Assembly: GCF_964204865.1 (NCBI RefSeq)
Contig: NC_135259.1
Span: forward strand, 11,170,974-11,234,973
Length of the DNA stretch: 64,000 nucleotides
Direction: 5' to 3'
Source of the DNA: Styela clava
Lineage: Eukaryota; Chordata; Ascidiacea; Stolidobranchia; Styelidae
In this document: in pieces, positions 34,643 to 46,032 of the stretch
How positions within the stretch are numbered: position 1 is the first letter of the stretch
Layout: every line of letters begins with the position of its first letter
The notes under the pieces: model-generated
Told to the model about the DNA's origin: nothing
Database searches by the model: none
What the model saw: the letters and a program-made list of their open reading frames with translations, nothing else
Made by a program: the position numbers and the translations under genes

Positions 34643-37600
34643 TTACTTTCCCTTCTTACCGGAGGACATCTTACTTCCTTGATGTTGTTTTTTGCTTCTT
34701 GTGTGAAAAACAACTGATTTTGCAGTAGTTGGGGAAATAGGAGTTGGCATAGCTTTGGATATCGTTGGTTTTGCACTAAATGGAGTCGTACGAACAGAGG
34801 GAGTACCTTCCTTGATTGCTGTCGTTGGTTCAGACAAATAAATTTTGTTCCGGGATGTAGCGTTATTTTCAGTAACTTCTGTAGTTAACTTTACCTCTGG
34901 GGTTTCTGTCGACCGTTTTTTCTCTTCATTGAGTTTTGAAGAGGTGGTTGGTGCTGGGCGCGTCATCTGTGATTTTTGTCTAGTTTGATTTGGGGTATGG
35001 AAGTTTTTATTTGAGGATGTAGTTGTGATAATCGAAGAAGATGTCTGTATATTTTCAGTCGTCGTCGGTTTCGGGACCCTTGATCTAGCTGTAGGTCTTC
35101 TTTTAGGTTTTGAAATTCTGGGTCGAGTTGGCTTGGTTTTATTGTTAACAGGTTTGCGTGTAGTTTGATTTAGAAGTGGACCTTTCGATAAAACAACGGG
35201 TGTCGTTTTTGGCTTAGAAATTCTAGAACGGCGAAAAATGGATATTTTTGGCATTGTTGGCTTACTTCTGAATAGCAGGCGTGATAATGTAGTAGTAGAA
35301 GGTGGTACCGTGGTAACGTTGAGCTTCTTTACAAAGTTTTTATATTCTTTGCGACGTATTACAGAACCAAATCGACTTTGGCCAATAACAGTAACTTGTA
35401 GTTTCACAGGCTTGTTTATCAATTTAGCAGTTTCCTCTCTATCGTTAATTGTAGAGGGCTGAAAATAAACAATATATCAAAGCTATCCTTGACACTTTGA
35501 TTGTCCACTCTAAATAACGATACTTCATTTCAGCTATTGAAATAGTTTCGTCTTTGAGTGCAGTGCACGGACCTTACTCTAAGCAAACATCTGTATATAA
35601 AGCTGTAAGAGATTGTACAATTTATTAATTTGTTGAATAGCTGGCACCATAGATTCTTGTTGATATCATATTCAATAAACAAAACATACAATACACGTGT
35701 GAAAAAAGCACAATGTCGGGTATGATTTATCCAGAGAAATATGTTATAACTAGCAAAACCCATACAAAATACAGACAATATATTTGATATTTCTAATTCA
35801 ATGTTTTTAAACTACTCACGTGTGGTTTTACTGTCAACGTCATAACATCTGATGACCGACGACCATCCATTCCAGTAACCGTTAGAATAAATTTATACGT
35901 CCCTTCACTCAAATTAACAACATTCAAATCACGTTGTGTTGTATTCTAAAACCGTCATATTGTAAATTGTTATACTGTGGTGAAATTCCGATACATGTAT
36001 TTGCATTGAATTACTGGTCGTATTTAAAAATCTAGTTTGCCAATACGATTTATTTTAAAATTAGATTATTAATATCTGATTTGGAGTTGAATTTCTGGGA
36101 GAAGGAAATTCTCTTAATTACATTTAACTTACCGATACAGACATGCCACCAATGTCACCATATGCGATTGGGGCCCACCATCGATATCTTTTTACTGAGC
36201 CCTTTGTATTAATAGCAGAAATTGTTATTCTGTTTTGGGGTAATGTTATTGTAATGTCTGGACCAGCATCAGCAACAGCATGAAGTAGATGAGCTGCAAG
36301 ATAAATATTACTGTGAATTATTTTTTTTTGCAAAAATAATATGCAAATAATATCCGGTCCTGTACCACTCAAAAATACCCTAAACAATTAATAATTAGGG
36401 CACATAAAACGTTTGATTTTAATATTTTCTTATCGTTTTTGTCTCACTTTTACATGTTTGTCCATCTTCTTGTAGCGTATAATCTTCATAGCACTCGCAG
36501 CGAACTGATGTTTTGTTTATTGGAATGCAAATGTGATCGCATCCGCCATTAAAATCTCGACACACGGGTGCCACGTTTCGCATAGGTGTTTCTGGTATTG
36601 TCGTTGGAGCGGCAGTTGTGGCGATATCAGGAGGTAAAGGTTCCGCTTCTTTATCTAATTACATGTTACAAAATAGAAACAAGCTGTAAAAGTATGTCTT
36701 CGATTTATCCCCTTTTAAAGAAAAATCAATTAAGCAAACAAATATCAAGCAATTTTTATCTGAACCCAAAATGCATGGTTTTAGATTACTTTAATCATTA
36801 AATTTACTTTAGATGAAAAGCATAAAATATCCGCTTGTTCCAAAACAAACAAAAGCTCTTTAGAGAAGTGAAAATAAACAAATGACGTTAGTTTTCATTT
36901 TGCGGTTACTGGAAATAGTCGGCAATTGGTACGACGTTACATAGTTTTGACGTAACGTATTCTGTTTTTATCTGATAATGTCGTTTGGTACTATATATAC
37001 AAATTTTGTAGCTTATTTTTATATATATTAATCTATAAACTATTTCATTCTTTTGGCTGGAGCTATATATTTTTTCTAATTCTTCTTTCCTGCCAATAGC
37101 CAGGTTTTATTGTATGTCTTGGGTCCACTGAGTGCTGACAAACTCTTTAGGGAGAATAGTTTAGGTGTTTGGCTAAACGTCATCTTTAAAATTACATTCA
37201 AATGATATTAATCTTATGTTGATTTCAGAATATGTAAATGTAGCCTAATATCATAATATGACAATAGACTTGAAGTTAAATTATATATCTGCACCAAGAG
37301 TTGACTTAAACTACTCAATATATAATTTCCTATATCTAATCACCTGTAAACAGCTACAGGTATATAAACCTAAGATGGGAACCAATATTTACCGCATCAA
37401 CCCATTACTGAAAATTAAAAAAAATAACTCACAATCCGGGGGATCCGTCAATCCACAATCCATCATACCATGATTACATCTTTCTGAATTGCAACAGCAT
37501 CTACAAAAATTTGTTGGATCTTCCCGTTGAGAACAATTTGCTTTTAGTGCGCTCTAAAAATAATGCAGCTTCCCGCATGAGCTATTAATATCCTTATTGC

Positions 37601-40531
37601 AATTATCTATAAGATTGATAATATAATGCCAATTTTCTACATGTTGAAATATTCAACCTCAAAAGCAATCTAAATGCTGGAATCATTACTAAACTAAAAT
37701 ATTAAATCAAACATATACTAACCTGCAGCATATTCTTTTTATTTTCATTGTATTTTTTCTTCACTCTTTTAAGAATCGATGGAGATTTTTGAAATAACTT
37801 CTCTAAACTGCCAAACTAAATACATTTCAATCGTGTTATTTTTCATGATGTATTATTGTTAGAGATAATTTTAATAACCAAGTTTAATAAGTTTGTCATT
37901 TGGATTGAGTGCCTCGTGACGAAAGGTAAAAAAGTGTAAGATAGCATTTAAATAGGCAATAGAAAGGGATTTATGTCCGAAAATAAAAATTTTCGTCAAC
38001 TGGTTAACATAGGAATTTCATATTTTTTTCGTCTTTAGAGTTGATTCTTGCAATGCACAAAACCCAACGTAAATATAGATATACTGTTTATATATACTGT
38101 GACTAAAAGGATTTGAATAAAATTGTACGTGTGATTACAACAACATTTATCATATACATATAGCAAAGATATGAATAATACTTTGATACTCACAAATTTC
38201 AGTCCTGGCATTGTTTTTAAAACCTGTTCATCAGTTAAATCACCAGTTTCAGAGTTGGCTTCTCTTTGTATTTTTATTCTTTCCTAAAAAATCAAGTGCG
38301 CATACGCATTCATAATCTATCTTGCATATTGTATAGCATGTAATCAATCTTTTTCTTCGTTAGAGGTGAATTATAGTTGTCGGGTGAGGACTGTTTTTCA
38401 TCGGACAATAAAATCCTACACAAATATATTCGTTTGATTTCTTGAATGACTACTAGAATCATCGTGGAGCCAGTAGGCCAAAGAATAGATAAATAGCTGA
38501 TTGTTTGAGACCTTTAAAATAAACAACTAATATAACATCACACTTACCAAATTTGGCTTGCATACATCAGTGGAAACTTTACATCCCTTCGAAATTGAAA
38601 ATCTGCCTCCAGATTTTGGCAAATATCTCACACGAGTATAACATTGCCTTTCGTTGGGTGAGCATTCGATTACTTTTGTGCATGAATCTGCATCTTTGAC
38701 TCCGGTACAGGAATAACATTTTAAATCTATATCATTGATTAAAAAGTTTATTATTGGGATGGATTTTAACTAGAATGGCATAATTTCTTGAGCTTCAAAC
38801 TTTTAAAATAACAAAAAATCATAAGTATGAAGAAGGGTCATTAAACGAATAACTAAAAAACATCCAGTCAGCTTGGTCACATCTGTTATTAAAATAAACT
38901 CGCAATTTGGAAAAGAAAAAGTGCTAAACGTCGTCGGCTTGGATGCGTACTATTGTACTATTACACTGTCTACCATCAGTATGTATTTTTAATTTAGAAA
39001 ACTTACTAGTATAAGTTGGAGGACTCATTATATGAATCCCTTTAACTCCTGCCATACGAATCTGCAGTTGATAAAGACCGTTTGACTTTAAATTGAAAGC
39101 CCGATACGATTTAATTTTCGTTCTTATTGGTTCGTCAATTACTCTCACTTTACTTGATCCGGCATATTGAATAACCTATAACATAATTCTAATTCAATAA
39201 ACTAAATAAAAACATTTGAAAATTCATACTAGATGCAGAGTATTGTACGTATGACAAGAAATTCAGGTCACGGTCATGCTTGGAGCTGTGTAAATAATTT
39301 ATGATTTGAACTGTAATCTGTGTGGTCTCATAAACAGGTTTCGAGTTGTAGGTTCAATCGTTCCAGTACGAAAGTACATCTCTTTGATTATATCGGACCT
39401 ACCACAGTATAGATACCACAAAGCTGGTCCAAGAGATAATTTATGTCAATTAGTTTACAAGTAATATTCTGTTATGTGGGCGTGAAAATTATTATAAAAT
39501 ATTTGTGAGAGGTGTAAGAAAACATTAACAAAAAATGATCTGTTGAAAATGCTTATTTTCGGCCTGAACTCTCGAGCCAAATTCGAACATCCAAGTTCGA
39601 ATATGGGCACTACATAAATGCAGGTTTAGACGATAACTTGAATGTATGATGATTTAAGTGTAAACAACTTCTCACTCGCCATACTTTTTTAATTACTGAC
39701 ATTTGGAGATTCGATAATTTACTAAATTAAAATTGTGATTGAGATTGTTCTATTGCTTATTATATTATTATTAAAAATTACAAAAGAAAAAGATAAAATT
39801 ATGGTGTGTACCTCAGCAGTATATTTGTTTTCAGGGTTTAACTGGTCTTCTAAATTCCATTCAATAGATGAAGCTGTTGTTGACAATACCTTCAAATCTG
39901 CTAATACTGAGGCTGAAAATAAAACCTCTGTTGATTTATAAGAGAAAATTTCCAATAACAGTGCGGACTGTTAATCGTACAGCCTATCTTGTTCATAATT
40001 GACAGATACGTGACAAATTAAAATTGTTTAGGAAAGTTAATAACTATGTTATATGTAAGATCAATTTACTGTATGTGCTTATACCGAACAGAACAGAAGT
40101 GTTGGAGTAAAGGAAAAGTCATTAGGCCTTCAATGATTACACAATTATAATTACCGCACGTTGATTGACGCACTCCACATATTACTAATACAAACCAGCA
40201 ACATTCATCGATTACTTTGTAAATATAAACTCAATAATGGGATAGTTACCGGAAAGACTGCCTTTAAATAATACTTTCGTCCTTAAAATTACCGGAAAAT
40301 TATAATTAAGTACTGAACGCGACAACAACATTATCTGTTCCCACGATGTCAAGGATATTTGTTCTCCAATCTCTGATTTTTCAACAATTTATCCAGTCAT
40401 TACATTATTCAGTAGTCGTTATTTTTACTTATATCGATATCGTAAAATATTATTTTCACCCAAAAGTATGAAAAGTTACCTAGTAATGCAAAAGCAACAA
40501 ACAGACTTGTTCCTATGTTGCCAATATACAT
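34643..40531 (-). CDS. Secreted mosaic protein: FN3, Ly6/uPAR, EGF, PKD, basic Thr/Pro-rich tail (11 coding exons, 704 aa)
   Basis: Exons, 5' to 3': 40531-40480, 39912-39812, 39175-39007, 38726-38548, 38283-38194, 37815-37723, 37553-37433, 36654-36448, 36293-36133, 35945-35820, 35458-34643; 2,115 bp, all phases agree. Upstream untranslated exons are likely at 40567-40532 and from 40844. Signal peptide 1-20 (SLFVAFALLASVLA). FN3-like domain about 20-107 (SIEW, LYQLQIRMAG). Ly6/uPAR domain about 107-265: CYSC, CYTR, KGC, then CRCCCNSERCNHG. Between these lies a lysine-rich insert of about 61 residues encoded by two exons (38283-38194 and 37815-37723), so one finger is greatly enlarged. EGF 300-336 with six Cys (NGGCDHIC, CEC, DGQTC). 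PKD about 345-433 (ADAGPDITITLPQN, LSEGTYKFILTVTG). Residues 434-704 are basic and Thr/Pro/Ser rich, ending SSGKKGK, with no membrane span. Probably extracellular matrix or mucus; I do not recognise a named orthologue. Confidence 0.8.
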
Positions 40532-40843
40532 TTCTCTTATTCTTTTTTTGTCCCTTGTGGTAAATACCTGCGAAAAAGTAGATTTCTAGTTTTGCAATGA
40601 GAGTCAGTCGTTCGTCAAAATTCAGAGAAAGAGAGTCTATTTAATGGTACCACCAAGTGCAACTGCTCTTTTTTGTACATGACAATGCTCACTTCTACCA
40701 CGAGATATGAGTCACTTTCAAAAACAGAAGGAAGAGGATCTAATTTGAAGAATATACTAAAATCTCGGAAGACAAAATAGAATAACGACGAATACAAAAT
40801 AATTGAACGCCTATGGTGACCTAAGATACTTATCGGCACTTAC

Positions 40844-40945
40844 CGAATCCGTTGCTGCGATCAATGTCGATTAAATTGCTTCAAAATGCAAGGCAACTAG
40901 CGACGACAACTTGACCAACTGATGCTTCAGATAATGCATTAATAA
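40844..40945 (-). other. Likely non-coding first exon of the mosaic gene
   Basis: A good donor (GTAAGTG on the minus strand) abuts 40844. Its 3' partner is the acceptor at 40568, just before the exon with the start codon. The outer limit is an estimate. Confidence 0.4.
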
Positions 40946-40999
40946 ATTTTCCCCGCGGCCACCTTGCAAATATTTAGGGTGGTAAAACAACAAACTTTT

Positions 41000-41575
41000 G
41001 AGTATACTGCCGATTCGATAAATACAAATAAATGACTGACTAGGATCAAAATCGCAACAATGCCTTCAGGCATCTATGTGATGTTGAAATAAAACGAGCT
41101 AAATCAGCTAATAGTAATTATATCATGTAACAATTTCATATAGATTGAAAATTCCATCCTAATTTTCATTTAATTTGGCGGTTTAGGTAGTAATTCGGCG
41201 TGATCTTTACTTATAGGCAGATAATTAGAAGCACTACATGTCCCACGCATTTATAAATATAGTATAGGTTCTTCTGTTCAAGATAATTCGTTATTGTGTG
41301 ATTCTCGATAATATTTATTTGATTCAAGTATAATATAAAGTGTTGGATAGTTAAATCGAAAAATTTTACCATAAACAAAACTCAACAATTATCATCATGA
41401 ATGCCCTATAACCAGGGTTACCATATCGTGCTTATTTTTAAGATTTGTGCTTATTTTTTAACCCGCGCCCCTACAAAGTAACCATCTGCTTATTTCTAAG
41501 GCAAGTACCCCCCCCCCCCCCCCCCCATTCAATGCTCTTCAGTAAACCATATTAAAACATGTACAGCTAGGTATG
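41000..41575. other. Intergenic with poly-C run and possible hAT end
   Basis: A run of about 19 C lies at 41508-41526. CAGGGTTACCATATCGTGC at 41413 resembles a hAT terminal repeat, but no partner end was found. No gene. Confidence 0.4.
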
Positions 41576-41579
41576 GGCA

Positions 41580-43705
41580 CGGAATTGCAGTTCAATCAAG
41601 CAAAGTTGAATAAAAAGATTTTATACTGCGGAAGATTTGCGTTTGATATTTTCTCAAGGAGATCTTGAAGATATTTTCTGCAGCTAGTTCGCCACATGTA
41701 AAACTGAATATCCAACTGAATTTTTGCACCACGCTAGAAATAGTGTCTATAACAAGGTAAAATATACTGCGGGCATAAATTACATGCGTCGCTTCCTGAT
41801 AAGCTAGTAAAATCAGAATCCATCTGGTATTTTACAGTCGGAACACGTCCGTTTTGTTAAGTCTGATCGTGAGCTGAGCAATGATGCGCCTTAGAGGCTA
41901 CAACCCGGTGTTAAGTAAGTGCTGATGGATTAAAAACATTTATACAGAACATGATATTTATATATATATATATATATATAATATACTCACTAAAAGAGTA
42001 TGGATACATGAGACTACTATTGATATTAAGCCCTGCTATTTCACATGTTTTGGTGAATCGGAATACACGGCGCATATATGTTTGCCAAATGCAAACAAGC
42101 CGATTAGTCTAATCCCATTGCTCTGTAAAAGACTCCTATTTTTTCTTATCTCTTTGTGCACAGCAACCTTTGTACGCACTGTTGCTCAAGTAAAATTCAC
42201 TGCTGTAGCAGACGCGCGCAAAACGTGCAGTTGTTCGGATTGTCTTACAGATCGCTATTTCAAATCTATTTAAGAATAAGATGAATTTCAATGTACGAGT
42301 TCTAGGCCAGCTGCGTTTGTCACTAGTGTTAGTGAATCTTAGGTACAGAGGGCTTGGGCAGATAAACAGACTACATTGAAAAGTCGAATTTCACGGATTT
42401 ATTCATTGCAATAATAGACTGCGTTACACGACTGTTTAGTTTGAAGTTGCCTTCAAATAGTTTTAAAAATCAATAAACATATATATATATATGTCATATG
42501 AAATTATTTGAATGTGTTTTACGTTTTTGTTGTTGTACCAGATCGTATCAATGACACCAAAGTATCAAAGATTTTATTGTTGTTTATTGAGCAAATAGGG
42601 TATTTTTTCTGAAATACTCTTGTAATAGCTCCAACTGTCTATACCAGGGGTGTTATTACGTAACAAATGCAAGTTTTTCCGCTGCCAAGGTTCAAAAATG
42701 AAGTGTCGAATATCGCGTGTCTAGACTAGACTGACAAACGATCGATCCTTCAATAACTTCCAGAGTGTGCAAAAGGTATTGTCTAACTCCAAGAATAGTG
42801 TGATAAATTTTATTCGCAATGGTAGCAGTGGCATAAAAATGCCCAATTTGTTTTAATTCTAAGCAAGCGAAGAATCGCGTTTGGAGGAAATTGTAAATTA
42901 GATACTGAAGTTTGAGCAGTCATGTAACATTTATGGTTTGAGAATATTCATTTTTCGCTGTTTGGATAATACTTGGCAAGGTTTCTTGAAGAATTTTCAA
43001 CACTTCCGACTAAAAGTTAGGCACGCCATTTATCTGAATTGTATTATTTAAATGAATAAATTAACATTTACTCCGGGAACAATTAAATAATCAAATCAAC
43101 TACTTAAATGAAACATAAAAAATACAAATTTTGTGTCGATTTTAATAATAATGTGCCCACAAAGCCTTCTTATTGGCCGCGGAGGAAGTTTTTGTATGCG
43201 TGTGCCGTGTGTGCAGTTATCTGCACATTCAGTGCCCATTCGTTTTTGTTTAGGACCTTATTACCGATCAGTCGATCGCGATCTATTTTGAAGATTTTAG
43301 TCAATCGAGGTCGAAAGCAGGTTGGCCAGCCCTGGTCTATGCAATCTTCTAGAATCTAGACTAGACAACATTTCAACAGGAAAAATGCCAAAGTTGAATT
43401 TGAGCGGATATTCAAATATCAATTTAAATTATTTAGTAGTTGTCTAAAAGACCTATTCAACGTTTAAATTACTTTGTGAAATAAAATTAAGAAACGCGAC
43501 TTGCTGCATTTTCATATCACCAAGATATGAATAGGATGGTAATATAAGAGGACTTTTAATGCATTGATTTCAAATTAATGTATGCATATCAGGTCTATAC
43601 ACAAGATCTTTCTTCTCGGTACATTAGTGTATAAGCTATTAAACACAGATGGACAACCAAGCCAAGTTGGTCTGGGAGAAATGTAACACAGTGTATAACA
43701 AATGT
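41580..43705 (+). repeat. Segmental duplication upstream of the methyltransferase, copy 1
   Basis: It matches 61985-63893: GGAAGATTTGCGTTTGATAT, TCTGATCGTGAGCTGAGCAA, CTCCTATTTTTTCTTATC, and the methyltransferase promoter and first 20 codons. It contains a 690-bp hAT element (42645-43334) missing from the other copy, and lacks the 460-bp element found there. Confidence 0.88.
42645..43334 (+). mobile_element. Non-autonomous hAT-type element (690 bp)
   Basis: It starts CAGGGGTGTT and ends GGCCAGCCCTG, short imperfect inverted ends typical of hAT. It is flanked by GTCTATAC (42637-42644) and GTCTATGC (43335-43342), an 8-bp target duplication with one mismatch. No transposase frame. A decayed copy is at 24370-24976. 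Confidence 0.8.
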
Positions 43706-44347
43706 GACGGAGAAAAAGCTTTGATGAAAGCTTATGATGAGTGGGCCACGGAATACGATCGCGACCTTGACGTTTTAAATTATAGTTCTCCAAATCAAGC
43801 TTCACAATGTGCCTTGAAATATTTAGGTTGTGGCGAATCGACAAAAATACTCGACGTTGCATGCGGCACTGGACTAGTCGGAGAATTTTTACGTAAAAAC
43901 AATTTTAAAGGACTATTACATGGGATTGATGGCAGTGCTGAAATGCTTAATGTTGCCAGAAAAAAGGTGATCTATGATGATTTATTCACTCAATTTATCT
44001 TGCCTGGAAAGCCTATTATGCCTAGTCCAAGCTTGAAGTACGATGGTGTAATGTGCGTTGGAGCAATAACTAAGAATCATTTGGATCCCAAAGTATTGGA
44101 AGATTTTCTGAATGTTTTGATACCTGAAGGAATTATTTTGTTTGTTTTATCAAAAAGTAGAATCAATGTGGATGTGGCAAAAACTGTTGATGAAGTTTTA
44201 AAATGTCTGATTAATTCTGGAAAAATTGAAGAACTCGAAGTTCGCAGTATCGAAAGTGCATTTCAAATAGAAGACGACGATGTACCCAATAATATTCAGA
44301 TTGAAACCTCCGCAAGTAATCACATTTATTGCTATAAGAAAAAATAA
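43649..44347 (+). CDS. SAM-dependent methyltransferase, METTL27 (WBSCR27)-like, single exon
   Basis: 232 aa class I methyltransferase. Motif I is ILDVACGTGLVGEF (residues 67-80; the acidic D69 and GxG bind SAM), followed by GIDGSAEML (92-100), a YDGVMCVGAI strand and a late LEDFLNVLIPEGIILF segment. The N-terminal AYDEWATEYDRDL is typical of the METTL27/WBSCR27 family, which has about this length. The substrate is not known from sequence. TATA-like AATATAAGAGG lies near 43540. The polyadenylation signal AATAAA (44343-44348) overlaps the TAA stop (44345-44347). A hAT-type element inserted 30 bp downstream. The first 20 codons are duplicated at 63831. The lack of introns in an intron-rich neighbourhood could mean an old retrocopy. 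Confidence 0.88.
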   Translation: MDNQAKLVWEKCNTVYNKCDGEKALMKAYDEWATEYDRDLDVLNYSSPNQASQCALKYLGCGESTKILDVACGTGLVGEFLRKNNFKGLLHGIDGSAEMLNVARKKVIYDDLFTQFILPGKPIMPSPSLKYDGVMCVGAITKNHLDPKVLEDFLNVLIPEGIILFVLSKSRINVDVAKTVDEVLKCLINSGKIEELEVRSIESAFQIEDDDVPNNIQIETSASNHIYCYKKK

Positions 44348-44377
44348 ATGAAAATTTATTGATGATATTGACTAGTA

Positions 44378-44707
44378 CAGGAGTTCTCAAACTTTTTCTG
44401 TTGTGGCCCATTTTTGTTGCACAAAAATTTTGTGGTCTTTCAACTTTTCCATGCCAAGGTAAAACTACAAAAAAAATGTCTTCCCGCAATGTAGACACTC
44501 TCAATTTGATAACTGTAATCAAATCACCATACTGTAACAAACGTCATCAGCAGCATTTATTGCTACTGCCATCAAAATTTAACTATAGTTACACAAATGA
44601 AACTAAATTAATCAATAAATCTTGCAATTTTCAATGTGTTTGTGACCCAACTGAAAGTGTTTCTGTGGCTCATCAGTGAGCCATGGCCCCCAGGTTGAGA
44701 ACCGGCG
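44378..44707. mobile_element. hAT-type MITE (330 bp)
   Basis: It starts CAGGAGTTCTCAAACTTTTT and ends GGTTGAGAACCGGCG, imperfect inverted repeats around GTTCTCAA. It is flanked by GACTAGTA (44370-44377) and GTCTAGTA (44708-44715), an 8-bp target duplication with one mismatch. An open frame runs through it but has no homology to any protein I recognise. Confidence 0.8.
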
Positions 44708-44719
44708 GTCTAGTAGATC

Positions 44720-45970
44720 CATAGACGAAGAAAATGTCTTCGCTATGTATTTCTTGATAAATATATTCTGAAGAAGCTATTTAGGTTTATGCATATAAGA
44801 CAGGCATCCTAGTTCTACTATCAGAATGCTAATACTGTTATGAATTATTGGTTGAACAATGCTAATTTTGGTTATCAAATATTGATTGAGATTTATAAGA
44901 AATAATGAATATGCGTCACATCGTTAAATGAAAATTAGAGTCGAAACAAATTACAGTAAAATGTAGCCACAAGTTTAACATAGCTTTAACATTTTGCTCG
45001 AAAGTGTTCTTCGCTGCTTAGCCTATACAATTGAGACACCAAGTGTTCGGACTTGTTTTTTACCTTTGTGGAGGAGGACTCACTATGTCAACACTCGTTC
45101 TGATCATATCCACCAGGTTCATTGAATCTTTTACGCCTAAGTAGGGTACCCTTCATTGTCCCAATGAGGTCTACCTTTACTTCATAGACATCGTTGTTAA
45201 CAGCTATTTATCAAACAATGATATTTCGTGAATGCAAATTCTTGGTAAAATGTAGGTCTTCAAAAAACAATTGCCCGAATATAGGTGCATCAAGAGATTT
45301 TCTTTCAGTAATGTACCTTTATGACAAACTTATTTCGTGAAAATAATGTGCCTATTGTTGCAAAAAATGTTCCCGAGAAACTGCGCGTTAGCAAATGTTT
45401 ACTAACACAAACATGAGAGTTTTTCTCAATATTTCTGTATTAACGTGATTGCAAGCTCTAGCTTGCGGCAAGAGGACCACCCTTTGCCAAAACCTGTTTC
45501 CGTGACCAATATGACTCAAACTGCTCTAGTATACGACCCAAGTCAGATAAAACTTATGTCAATTGGTTAAGTCGGAATTAAGCAAAACGAAAGACATTGA
45601 CGAACCGTTTACATCAGTGTATACTTGTTAATTTTGATATATAATTCATTTACGGCTAATGAACGCCTACTTGCGACAATTGGCGAAGCACTACCTCCTC
45701 CTTATAGTGTATTTGAAAGCAATGTAGGTTATTAAGGTTCTTGTGACATGTATTCTGATTCAGAATTTCTGAATTATTTTCTTTAGATCTTAATATGTCT
45801 ATTTAGTATACAGAGTAACCCTACAAGTATAATATGATAAACTTCAATAATTACTAAAACTGATTACATCATATATATTTTATGATGATTATTACATTTT
45901 ATTCTATATAAAAGAGCTATACAAACTACATTTGAAACATTACGCATCTATAACTACAGTAATGCTACGG
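44720..45970. other. Intergenic, no gene seen
   Basis: AT-rich spacer between the methyltransferase and the 3' end of the lectin gene. No repeat or gene is supported. Confidence 0.5.
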
Positions 45971-46032
45971 AGTATTTTATTTTGTGAAATGATCCCAAAT
46001 AGAGTCTGCATTAAAACAGTATAGAAACCCAA

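Larger units (their letters stand above)
30660..34830 (+). repeat. Segmental duplication, copy B
   Basis: Homologous to 21420-21555 plus 24990-29640. It lacks the 3.4-kb insert and the retroposon of copy A but carries a small MITE at 31578-31687. It contains the second receptor gene and the real 3' end of the FN3-Ly6-EGF-PKD gene. Confidence 0.85.

Noticed and set aside
41413-41530. Full hAT element starting CAGGGTTACCATATCG
   Set aside because: Only one possible end was found and no target duplication could be matched; the poly-C run may mark a truncation.
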